Below, piece by piece: positions 8,775 through 17,023 of a stretch of 64,000 nucleotides of DNA. The translations under genes were made by a program, and so were the position numbers. The number at the start of each line of letters is the position of its first letter. The first letter of the stretch is position 1. Under the pieces are notes generated by a model that had not been told where the DNA came from, did not search any database, and worked only from the letters and a program-made list of their open reading frames with translations. The stretch covers positions 3,253,126 through 3,317,125 of the forward strand of contig NZ_AP014936.1 in the NCBI RefSeq assembly GCF_002355415.1, read 5' to 3'. Source of the DNA: Sulfurifustis variabilis. GTDB lineage: Bacteria; Pseudomonadota; Gammaproteobacteria; Acidiferrobacterales; Sulfurifustaceae.

Positions 8775-11770
8775 TAGCCGTACACGCGCCACCTCGGGGC
8801 AGCACGCCGCTCCGCGCCGAGCATCTCGCGCACCGCGGTTTCGATGGCGTGCCCGGAGATCCCGTGGCGGTCCAGCATTTCCGACGGCTTCCCCGAGCGC
8901 GGCTCGCCGTCGACGGCAAGGTGCCGGAACGCGATGCCGATCCCGGCCAGGGCCGAGGCCACCGCCTCGCCGAGGCCGCCCGCGCGCCAGTGGTCCTCCA
9001 CCACGACGATGCCGCCGGTCTGCCGCGCGGCCCGGCGCAGGGTCTCCGCGTCGAGCGGCTTCACCGAGTAGGCGTCGATCACGCGGAGGGGAATGCCCTG
9101 GCGCTGCAATTTTTCCTGCGCCGCGAGCGCCTCGTGCAGCGTGATCCCGGCCGCGACGACGGTGAGGCGATCGCCGGCCGACTCGCGCAGCACCTTGGCG
9201 CCTCCGACCGGAAACGGCTCGTCGTCGCCATACAGCACCGGCGTTTTGGCGCGCGTCGTGCGGATATAGACGATGCCCTCGGTCTGCATCGCGGCCTCGG
9301 TCAGGCGCTCGGCGCTCACTGCATCGGCCGGGTAGAGTACGGTGCTCCCCGCGACCGCCCGGAACATCGCGAGGTCCTCGAGCCCCATCTGCGAGGGACC
9401 GTCCTCGCCGATGGACACGCCCGCGTGGCTGCCGTTGAAGACGAGGTGTTTGGGCGCGCTGTGGCCGGCCATGCGGATGAAGTCGAAGGCGCGCGTGAGG
9501 AAGCAGGCGAAGCTCGAGACGTGCGGGCGCTTGCCCATGGCCGCGAGACCGAGCGCCACACCCGTCAGATTCTGCTCGGCGATGTGGCCCTGGAAGAACC
9601 GGTCGGGATAGGCCCGCTCGAAGTGTTCGGTATAGGTCGAGTTCTTCACGTCGCCGTCGAGCACCACGAGGTCGCGGAAGCTGCTGCCGAGCTTCTTCAG
9701 CGCCGCGCCGTAGGCGGCCCGGGTGGCCACGAGCTCGCCCGGCCTGTAGCTCACCTCGATGGGCGCCGCCCCTTCGACGGAAGGCGGCCGGTCGGGGCCG
9801 GCGACCCGGCGCGGCTCGACCCGCAGGCGTTGATCGACCTCCACGATCTCTTCGAGCGCCTTGCGCGCCTGTTCCTGGTCCAGCGGTTTGCCGTGGAAGC
9901 CGCCCTTGCCTTCGAGGAACGACACGCCCTTGCCCTTCTCGGTGCGAGCCAGAATCGCGGTCGGTCCGCCCGCGCGGGCCTGTTCGAAGGCATCGAGCAG
10001 GTCAGTCACCTTGTGACCATCTACCTGTATCGTCTGCCAGCCGTATGCCTCGAAGCGCTGCTCGAAGACGGAAAGATCGTGGTCGTAAGGCGCCGGCCCG
10101 CTCTGCCCGAGGCCGTTCACGTCGACGATGGCCACCAGCCCGGAAAGTTTGTTCAGCGCGGCGAACTGGGCGGCCTCCCACACCGAGCCCTCGGAGCACT
10201 CGCCGTCGCCGAGGAGGCAGTAGACCCGGCCGTCGATGCCGTCGAGGCGATCGGCGAGCACGATGCCGCAGGCCGCGGCGAGCCCCTGGCCGAGCGACCC
10301 CGTGGCCACCTTGACCCAGGGGTTGCGCGGCGTCGGATGGCCCTCCAGCGTGCTGTCGATGCGGCGCAGGGTCATCGGATCTTCGGCGATCGCCCCGGCT
10401 TCGTAGAGCACCGCCCAGAGCGCGGGCGCGGCGTGCCCCTTCGAGAGCACGAAGTGGTCGACGTTGCGGGCCTCCGGCGCGGTGGGGTCCCAGCGCAGCT
10501 CGTGGAAGAAGAGCGTCGCCATGATCTCCGCCGCCGACATGCTCGAGGTCGGGTGTCCCGAGCCCGCCTCGGTGGTCATGCGGATGATCGTGCGGCGCAG
10601 CTTCTGCGCCATCTGCTCGAGCGGACGGGCGACATCGCGGCGCGCGAGCTTGCGCGCCTTCTCGGCGAGGATCGCGAGGGACGCATCGTAAGGGTCAATG
10701 AACTTCTGTATCCCCTCGTTGAGCAGCTGCCCCGCGACCCGGCCGAAGTCGATCCCGATTCTCCGCAGGTCGCGCATGACCTGCTCGGCCTCTTCGATTT
10801 CCTCCTCCACCGAGTCCGTGTCCGGCACTGCCCCGTGGTCGGCGAAGGCCGCGATGGTCTCGTCGGGCATGGTGTTCACGGTGTGCGGCCCGATGAGCGG
10901 CTCGACGTACATCACGTCCCGGTAGCGGGGATTCTTCGTGCTGGTGCTCGCCCAGAGCAGCCGCTGCACCCGTGCTCCCTTCGCCTCGAGCCACCGCCAG
11001 CGCTCGGCTGCGATGATCGTCTTGAAGCGCTGGTAGGCGAGCCTGGCGTTGGCGACGGCCGCCCGACCGAGCAGACGCTCGGCGACGGGGCTCGCCCCGT
11101 GAACCGCGCCCGGCCGGATGCGCTGCGCGAGGAGTGGATCGACCAGCACGTCGATCCGGCTCAGGAAGAAGCTCGCGACCGAGGCGATGCGCTCGATCGG
11201 TAGACCCGCCGCGAGCCGCCGCTCGAGCGCTCGGATATAGGCCCAGGCAACCGATTGGTACGCCGGAATGGAAAACAGCAGCGTGACATTGACGTTGATC
11301 CCTTCGAACAGGCACGCCTCGATGGCGGGCAGGCCGGCCCGCGTGCCGGGGATCTTGATCAGCAGGTTCGGGCGGTCGACCGCGTGCCAGAGCCGCCGCG
11401 CCTCCGCCCGGGTGGCCTCGGTGTCGTGCGCGAGGTGCGGCGAGACCTCGAGGCTCACGAAACCGTCGCGACCCTCCGAGACATCGTAGACGGGGTGGAG
11501 GATGTCGCAGGCGTCGCGCACGTCCGTGGTGGTGAGCGCCTCGTAGATCTGTGGCACGGTGCGGCCGGCGGCGACGGCCTCCTCGATCTGCCGATCGTAC
11601 AGGTCGCTCGCCGCGATCGCCTTGCCGAAGATGGCGGGATTCGAAGTGATTCCACGGAGACCCTCCTGATAGGCGCGCCGATGCAGCTCCCCGCTCTGGA
11701 TCTTGTTGCGAGTGAGATTATCGAGCCAGTAGCTCTGGCCGTGGTCAGCGAGCTTGAGAAGGGTGTCCAT
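8774..11770 (-). CDS. Transaldolase-transketolase fusion protein
   Basis: 998 residues in one frame. Residues about 1-375 are a transaldolase with the Schiff-base lysine segment LLIKIPGT and the WASTSTKNPRYRD motif. Residues about 385-998 are a complete transketolase: HPTSSMSAAE, the thiamine-diphosphate motif GDGECSEGSVWEAAQ ending near VDVN, and the second-half GHIAEQNL. Both non-oxidative pentose phosphate steps are thus on one polypeptide. The frame is continuous, with no sign of a sequencing fusion. It is followed by zwf, so this operon holds three pentose phosphate activities. Confidence 0.92.
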   Translation of the reverse strand: MDTLLKLADHGQSYWLDNLTRNKIQSGELHRRAYQEGLRGITSNPAIFGKAIAASDLYDRQIEEAVAAGRTVPQIYEALTTTDVRDACDILHPVYDVSEGRDGFVSLEVSPHLAHDTEATRAEARRLWHAVDRPNLLIKIPGTRAGLPAIEACLFEGINVNVTLLFSIPAYQSVAWAYIRALERRLAAGLPIERIASVASFFLSRIDVLVDPLLAQRIRPGAVHGASPVAERLLGRAAVANARLAYQRFKTIIAAERWRWLEAKGARVQRLLWASTSTKNPRYRDVMYVEPLIGPHTVNTMPDETIAAFADHGAVPDTDSVEEEIEEAEQVMRDLRRIGIDFGRVAGQLLNEGIQKFIDPYDASLAILAEKARKLARRDVARPLEQMAQKLRRTIIRMTTEAGSGHPTSSMSAAEIMATLFFHELRWDPTAPEARNVDHFVLSKGHAAPALWAVLYEAGAIAEDPMTLRRIDSTLEGHPTPRNPWVKVATGSLGQGLAAACGIVLADRLDGIDGRVYCLLGDGECSEGSVWEAAQFAALNKLSGLVAIVDVNGLGQSGPAPYDHDLSVFEQRFEAYGWQTIQVDGHKVTDLLDAFEQARAGGPTAILARTEKGKGVSFLEGKGGFHGKPLDQEQARKALEEIVEVDQRLRVEPRRVAGPDRPPSVEGAAPIEVSYRPGELVATRAAYGAALKKLGSSFRDLVVLDGDVKNSTYTEHFERAYPDRFFQGHIAEQNLTGVALGLAAMGKRPHVSSFACFLTRAFDFIRMAGHSAPKHLVFNGSHAGVSIGEDGPSQMGLEDLAMFRAVAGSTVLYPADAVSAERLTEAAMQTEGIVYIRTTRAKTPVLYGDDEPFPVGGAKVLRESAGDRLTVVAAGITLHEALAAQEKLQRQGIPLRVIDAYSVKPLDAETLRRAARQTGGIVVVEDHWRAGGLGEAVASALAGIGIAFRHLAVDGEPRSGKPSEMLDRHGISGHAIETAVREMLGAERRAAPRWRVYG

Positions 11771-11827
11771 GGCTTTCTCCTTGCTCCATCGCGCAATCCG
11801 TTTCGGCTCATCCGGTGAGAAGAAAGG

Positions 11828-12583
11828 TCAGCTCTCTTTGGCACCGGCCGCGCGGCCGGCGAGCCACATCTCCCAGAGCGAGACGACGATCTGCGCCGCG
11901 AGCGCGAGCCCCATGAGCGCGCCGCCGATCACGACCACCCACGCGAACACGGGCTCGACCTTGGTGATCCACCACGAGCCGATGTCGGCCCAGATGGCGA
12001 GGTACGGGGCCGCGAGGATCGGGGCGCGCCATTTCCAGGAGATGCCGCTCAGCGCGAAGATCAGGCCGGTGAGCAGGAAGATGATGCTGATGCCGAAGAG
12101 GTGCACGTGCGAGACGCGCGCGAGCTGAAGCAGGCTCGCGCCGGTGTCGACCTGCGCGAACCGGCTGACCTCCTCGAAGCTCGTGAGCGGCGGGACCGGC
12201 AGGCCCGAGGCCTTGCTGTGGCACGCGACGCAGTTCCGGTCGAGGATCGGCTTGACGGCGGCGAAGCCCTCGCGGTCCGCCCCGCCGCGCAGCCAGGCGA
12301 TGAGCTGTTCGCGGTCGGCGGCGCCGATCCGGCTCGCCATCGAGCCGCGCAAGGCCGATTCGAGCCGCGTGTTGCCGCGCTCGCCGTAGTACTTCGCCGC
12401 CACCGCCGGGACCAGCCACATGCCCATCTCGCGGTGGGGATCGACGTCCTGGAGGAAGAGATAGTAGATCGCCGCGAGGAACCCGAGGCCGATGGTGATC
12501 AGGAAAGACGAGAACAGCACCCGCAGGGGGAGCGAAAGCGTGCGCAGGGTGGCGCCGCTCAGGAACCCCCGGTCGCCGTTCAT
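11828..12583 (-). CDS. Membrane-bound c-type cytochrome protein
   Basis: 251 residues. One N-terminal membrane helix (LFSSFLITIGLGFLAAIYY) precedes a periplasmic domain with a single heme c motif CVACH at 118-122. Three or four more membrane helices follow, including HVHLFGISIIFLLTGLIFAL, where the two His could be further heme ligands. It lies 10 bp after a soluble-type cytochrome c gene. The combination suggests a membrane electron-transfer pair. I do not recognise a named family. Confidence 0.8.
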   Translation of the reverse strand: MNGDRGFLSGATLRTLSLPLRVLFSSFLITIGLGFLAAIYYLFLQDVDPHREMGMWLVPAVAAKYYGERGNTRLESALRGSMASRIGAADREQLIAWLRGGADREGFAAVKPILDRNCVACHSKASGLPVPPLTSFEEVSRFAQVDTGASLLQLARVSHVHLFGISIIFLLTGLIFALSGISWKWRAPILAAPYLAIWADIGSWWITKVEPVFAWVVVIGGALMGLALAAQIVVSLWEMWLAGRAAGAKES

Positions 12584-12593
12584 GGCCGACCCC

Positions 12594-13001
12594 CTAGCGC
12601 CCGAACGCTTCGCGCATGTAGCGCAGCACGGCGATGGCGTCCTGCCCGGTGAGCGACGGGTCGCCGCCCTTCGGCGGCATCGCGACCGGCGCGCCCGGCG
12701 CCTGGTAGCCCTCGAGGATGCTCTTCACGAGCGCGTCGTCGGGCTTTCCGAGCGATCCCTTTTTCCCGCCGAGCGCGCGCATGCCGGGCAGCGCACCCTT
12801 GCCATCGCTTCCGTGGCAGGCAACACAGGTGCGCCCGTAGACCGCCTTGCCGTGGGATGCCGCCTCGGCGGCGCCCGCCCCCGCGGCGAGCACCACGCCG
12901 AGCGCCGCCGCCCGGATCGCCCTGCTCGTTTCACTTGCCTCGCCGGGCGAGACCGGCAATTCGCGCGTGCTCACCCGTCCTGATGTGCCCATCTTCTTCA
13001 T
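12594..13001 (-). CDS. Class I c-type cytochrome
   Basis: 135 residues, exported: a hydrophobic segment AIRAAALGVVLAAGAGAAEA lies after about 28 polar residues, so the true start may be later than ATG 13001. The heme motif is CVACH at 59-63. A likely axial Met is in PVAMPPKGG, as in cytochrome c5-type proteins. First gene of the operon driven by the operator at 13104-13134. It probably passes electrons to or from the membrane cytochrome encoded next. Confidence 0.88.
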   Translation of the reverse strand: MKKMGTSGRVSTRELPVSPGEASETSRAIRAAALGVVLAAGAGAAEAASHGKAVYGRTCVACHGSDGKGALPGMRALGGKKGSLGKPDDALVKSILEGYQAPGAPVAMPPKGGDPSLTGQDAIAVLRYMREAFGR

Positions 13002-13103
13002 ATCGCGATTTCCTCCGCAACGGGCGGGCAGCGAGCACCTCCTGCGAACCGCCCCGACAGGGTCCCTCGCCCAGGTAACGCCGCGCCGCCCTTCCGGGAG
13101 TTG

Positions 13104-13134
13104 TTTCTACACCTGTGCGCCGCGCGCAGGTCAA
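13104..13134 (-). promoter_or_regulatory. MerR-type promoter-operator, site A
   Basis: On the minus strand: TTGACC (13134-13129), a 19-bp spacer, then TAGAAA (13109-13104). The spacer holds a 21-bp dyad (13111-13131) whose halves are ACCTGCGCGC and ACCTGTGCGC read outward-in. The long 19-bp spacing and centred dyad are the hallmark of MerR-family activated promoters. It lies about 100 bp before the cytochrome c start. The same element occurs at four other positions in the window. Confidence 0.72.
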
Positions 13135-13223
13135 CCACTTGCGCGGCAGGTAGACTCGCATCCGCGCGACGCCGACACGGGTGTAGACGCGCGCCCGCAT
13201 CCTCTTCGCTCCGGTCCGCACGC

Positions 13224-15395
13224 TCATGGCGAGCGCTTCCGGAGCAGTATCGCGACGGAGCGCGCCGCGACCCGGTAGCGCAGGGACGGCAGCCCGCTCT
13301 CGCTGCCCGGCTCGAGGAAATCGAGGGGACTGTCCAGGCCCGTGTCGACCACCCGCCGCCACTCGCCGGCCGTTCCCTCCTGGACGTGAAAATCGAGATC
13401 CTCCCACCAGACGTTGATCATGACGTAGAGGTCGTCGTCGCCGAGAGCGGCCCCGTGCACGCAGAACGCGAGGCTGTGCGAGTCATGCGCGAGATCGGGC
13501 CGCGCGCCCACGCCGTACCAGCGCACGTCCTCGCGCCAGAACCGGCTGCGCCCGAGCGACGGGTGCCCTTTGCGGAAGGCGATCATGAGCCGGAAGAAGC
13601 GCGCGACGTCCGCGTTCGCCTCCCGCCGGCGCCAGTCGAGCCATGCCGTCTCGTTGTCCTGGTTGTAGGGGTTGTTGTTGCCGCCCTGCGTCTGCATGAA
13701 CTCGTCGCCCGCGCGCAGCATCGGCGTGCCGTTCGACAGGAACAGCAGGCAGCAGAAATTCTTCACCTGGCGCTTGCGCAGGCGCAGCACCTCGGGCGGT
13801 GCGCCCTCGTCGCCCTCGAAGCCGCAGTTCCAGCTATAGTTTTCCGCGGGACCGTCCGTGTTGCCGTGGCCGTTGGCCCAATTGCGCTTGGCGTTATAGG
13901 CGACGAGATCGTAGAGCGTGAAGCCGTCGTGCGCGGCGACGTAGTTCACGCTCTGGTGCGGGCGATACGCGTGCGCCAGGTCATCGGGAAAGAGATCGTC
14001 GCTTCCGTACAGGCGCCGCATGAGCAGCGGCACCATGCCGGGATCGCCGCGGACGAAGCGGCGCACGTCGTCGCGGAACCGGCCGTTCCACTGGCAGGCC
14101 GTGATGCCCGGGAACGCGTGCCCGAGCTGGTACGCGCCGCCCGCGTCCCACGGCTCGGCGATCAGCCGCAGGCCGGCGAGCCCCGGGTCCGAGGCCATGT
14201 CGGACAGCAGCGGCACCTCTGTCGGGTCTATCGAGCCGTCGAGGCCGCGCGTGAAGATGGACGCGAGATCGAATCGGAACCCGTCGACGCCCATCTCGTG
14301 CGCCCAGTGCCGCACGCTGTCCATGATCAGCTTGCGCACGGCGGGGTTGGCGCAGTTGAGCGTGTTGCCGGTGCCCGAGAAGTTGGCATAGGGCCGGTCG
14401 GGACGCTCGGAGATGAGATAGTAGGTACTGTTGTCGATGCCCTTGTAGCTGTAGGTCGGGCCCGTGTGGTCGCCCTCGCCCGTATGGTTGTACACGACAT
14501 CGAGCACGACCTCGATGTCCGCCGCGTGCAGCGCCTCCACCATCTCACGAAACTCGTCGTGCTGCGACTCGTGCCCGCGGCGGACGAGGTAGCCGTTGTG
14601 CGGCGCGAAGAAGTTGAGCGGGTCGTAGCCCCAGTAGTTACCGTCGGACGGGTCGAACTGAAAGACCGGCATCAGCTCGACCACCGTGATGCCGAGATCC
14701 TCGAGATACGGAATCTTCTCGATCACGCCGGCATACGTGCCGCGCGCCTCCTTCCGCACCCCCGAGCTCGGGTGCCGGGTGAAGCCCCCGACCTGCAGCT
14801 CGTAGATCACCGCCGACGCCTCGTGCCGGACGGGCCGCGGCCCTTGCCGGTGCTGGCGCCCGCGGTCGCCGGCGATGACGCCGAGCGGCGCCTTGCCGGC
14901 ATTCGAGCCGGGCAGCGCGGCCGCGAGGCGGTCGAGCGCCGGTGGAAAGAACACGGATCTCGCGTAGGGATCGAGGAGCACCTTGTCGCGATCGAACGCG
15001 TGCCACTCGAATCGCCCGGCGGGCGGCGGGCCGTCCACGCGGTAGGCGTAGTACGCCGCGCCCTTCATCGCGTCCAGGGGAATACGGCAATGCCAGACCC
15101 GGCCCGACTTGTTTCTGAGGTGATCGTAGAAATGCACGAGCACCGGGTTGACGAGGTCATCCGGGGCGTAGAGCAGCAGGGCGACGCTCTCGGCGTGTTG
15201 CGAGTACAGCGCGAAATTGAACGCCCGCTCATCTTGGATCCAGGTCGCGCCGAGCGGAAACGGCAGCCCTTCTGCCGCCGCCCGGGCGCCTGGCGGGATC
15301 TGGACGCGCTCCTTGCCGGCGACGGCGATGGCAGTGTTCCTCGCGGACGTCATCGACTTACGGCCGCCCCGTGCTCGCTCGTTCCCAAGGACCAT
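13224..15395 (-). CDS. glgX: Glycogen debranching enzyme (isoamylase type)
   Basis: 723 residues of GH13. An N-terminal beta-sandwich (about 35-150) is followed by the catalytic barrel: DVVYNHTGEG, the nucleophile region GFRFDLAS, the acid region LIAEPWD, and NYVAAHDGFTL. It hydrolyses alpha-1,6 branch points of glycogen, feeding glucose units towards Zwf and the pentose phosphate pathway in the adjacent operon. Start ATG 15395 has a GGAGG site five bases upstream; ATG 15353 lacks one. Last gene of the secY operon. Confidence 0.93.
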   Translation of the reverse strand: MVLGNERARGGRKSMTSARNTAIAVAGKERVQIPPGARAAAEGLPFPLGATWIQDERAFNFALYSQHAESVALLLYAPDDLVNPVLVHFYDHLRNKSGRVWHCRIPLDAMKGAAYYAYRVDGPPPAGRFEWHAFDRDKVLLDPYARSVFFPPALDRLAAALPGSNAGKAPLGVIAGDRGRQHRQGPRPVRHEASAVIYELQVGGFTRHPSSGVRKEARGTYAGVIEKIPYLEDLGITVVELMPVFQFDPSDGNYWGYDPLNFFAPHNGYLVRRGHESQHDEFREMVEALHAADIEVVLDVVYNHTGEGDHTGPTYSYKGIDNSTYYLISERPDRPYANFSGTGNTLNCANPAVRKLIMDSVRHWAHEMGVDGFRFDLASIFTRGLDGSIDPTEVPLLSDMASDPGLAGLRLIAEPWDAGGAYQLGHAFPGITACQWNGRFRDDVRRFVRGDPGMVPLLMRRLYGSDDLFPDDLAHAYRPHQSVNYVAAHDGFTLYDLVAYNAKRNWANGHGNTDGPAENYSWNCGFEGDEGAPPEVLRLRKRQVKNFCCLLFLSNGTPMLRAGDEFMQTQGGNNNPYNQDNETAWLDWRRREANADVARFFRLMIAFRKGHPSLGRSRFWREDVRWYGVGARPDLAHDSHSLAFCVHGAALGDDDLYVMINVWWEDLDFHVQEGTAGEWRRVVDTGLDSPLDFLEPGSESGLPSLRYRVAARSVAILLRKRSP

Positions 15396-15418
15396 GATGC
15401 CTCCGGTGAATTCGCGCC

Positions 15419-17023
15419 TTAAACGATGTAGCGGTCCCAGCCCGCATACGAATCCTTGATCGGCCCGCGCGGAAGCGAGAGCGCGATGAGAAGCGCGCCC
15501 CCGATGACGCCGTTCCAGGTCGAGAGCGCCGAGCCCGCGCCGTCGAGCAGCCAGGGCGCGGCCATCAGCCAGGCGCCGAAGAGGACGTTGATGAAACGCA
15601 CGCTGCGTGCCACCTCCGAGAACGCCATGATCGCGAACACGACGACCAGCGAGCCGACCAGGTGGTCGCTGTTGGCCATGTCGCCCGAGTTGCCGAAGGT
15701 GAGCCGCGTGAGCATGAACGAGATCCCGATCGCGACGCTCGCGAGCAGCATCCACGGGACGCTGTTGCCGCGGTTGGCCTCACGGAACATCTCGCGCGGC
15801 GTGCCGAGCAGGCCCTTGGACGTATCGTCCGAGCCGCCCTCCATCGCGTCTCCCATCCAGAACGTGCGCCAGAACGGCTTGCCCTTCCGGCGCGCCCAGA
15901 GCAGGAACTGGCCCATGGCGACGAACTCGTCGAGCTGGTACGGGATCATGATGGTCATCAGGAGCGCCGCGATCAGGCAGAGCGTGCACCAGGTGCCGAT
16001 CACGATCGGCTGAATGATGATGAAGTAGATGCTCACCACCCCGAGCGGCACGATGAGCACGGTGATGCCGAGCACCATCCAGGGCATGGTGCGCCAGCGG
16101 TCCTTGCCGCCCATCCAGGTCATGGCGAGCTCGAGCATGTAGACGATGGCGCCGAGCGCGCCGTCGGGGATCGGCCAGGCCTTGGAGACGTCCGAGGTGA
16201 TGATGGTCTCCGTGCCGTTCATCACGCCCTGCATCTCGCCGCTTCCCGCGAAGAACGGCTCCCACACGCCATCGAGGTGGCCGAGCTGGTAGGCCCCGAG
16301 GACGCGCGCGATGAAAAAGCCGATGAGGGCGAGGATCGCGATCGGCATGCGCTGCACCCAGCTCGCCGGCGTGTACGCCCAGCCGGGCGGGATGTCGGGC
16401 TTGCCCATCATGCCCTCCATGCTCATGCCGGGCATCATCGGCACGAGCACCGCGAACGCGATCACGAGCGCGCCGACGAGCGTGTCGTTGGCGTAGGCCT
16501 CGGGCAGCGGCGTCCAGAACACGAGCGGCGCGAACAGCAGCCAGAAGCCGACGAACGCGTTGGCCCACTGCGCCCAAGGGAAGCGCCGGTAGGAATCGGC
16601 GGAGAGTGCGCTGAAGATCACGACGAGCACGCCGCTTGCGATGTCGCTCCAGGTCATCGCGAGGTTGCGCCACTCGAACGACGGCAGCCCGCGCTCTCCC
16701 AGGACCCGCAATTGGTTCGCATCGGGCACGAATTCGCTGAGATAACCGAGCGTGAACGGGCTCGTGATCAGCCAGAGCCCGAGCATCAGGTTCATGTAGT
16801 GCGGCCAGAGGAGCTTGCGATGGTCCGCGACCATCATGTCGGCGTGCGCCCCCGCGTGCTCCCGCACCTGCTCCATGGCCGCGCCGCGCGGCACCAGTTT
16901 CATCCCGCACTTGGGACAGTTGCCCGGCTCGCGGGTCACGACCTCGGGGTGCATCGGGCAGGTGTACTCGACCGCCTGCGCGGCGGGCATCGCATGGCCG
17001 TGGCCGGCGTGCTCGTCAGACAT
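15419..17023 (-). CDS. VKOR-type membrane protein with heavy-metal-binding N-terminus
   Basis: 534 residues. The N-terminus is His-rich (DEHAGHGHAMP) followed by one CPMHPEV...CPKCGM module, a rubredoxin-like metal-binding domain. About a dozen membrane helices follow, with SPW-type segments (LGLWLITSPFTLG, FGAWLMAAPWLL) and a vitamin K epoxide reductase-like core holding the redox pair CTLC (WCTLCLIAALLM). It may make or transfer disulfides, or handle metal. Its ATG overlaps the end of the upstream epimerase gene by 8 bp. Confidence 0.8.
   Translation of the reverse strand: MSDEHAGHGHAMPAAQAVEYTCPMHPEVVTREPGNCPKCGMKLVPRGAAMEQVREHAGAHADMMVADHRKLLWPHYMNLMLGLWLITSPFTLGYLSEFVPDANQLRVLGERGLPSFEWRNLAMTWSDIASGVLVVIFSALSADSYRRFPWAQWANAFVGFWLLFAPLVFWTPLPEAYANDTLVGALVIAFAVLVPMMPGMSMEGMMGKPDIPPGWAYTPASWVQRMPIAILALIGFFIARVLGAYQLGHLDGVWEPFFAGSGEMQGVMNGTETIITSDVSKAWPIPDGALGAIVYMLELAMTWMGGKDRWRTMPWMVLGITVLIVPLGVVSIYFIIIQPIVIGTWCTLCLIAALLMTIMIPYQLDEFVAMGQFLLWARRKGKPFWRTFWMGDAMEGGSDDTSKGLLGTPREMFREANRGNSVPWMLLASVAIGISFMLTRLTFGNSGDMANSDHLVGSLVVVFAIMAFSEVARSVRFINVLFGAWLMAAPWLLDGAGSALSTWNGVIGGALLIALSLPRGPIKDSYAGWDRYIV

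Noticed and set aside
8849..11203. Very long open frame on the plus strand opposite tal-tkt
   Set aside because: Antisense to a gene with full catalytic motifs; composition (Arg, Ala, His, Gly) and lack of any family match are typical of the opposite strand of GC-rich genes.
13160..13205. Second possible copy of the operator (GGGTGTAGACG) near site A
   Set aside because: Only the -10-like part is present, with no TTGACC and no dyad at the right distance.
13101..15422. 773-codon open frame on the plus strand opposite glgX
   Set aside because: glgX on the minus strand carries all GH13 motifs; the antisense frame has no recognisable domain.
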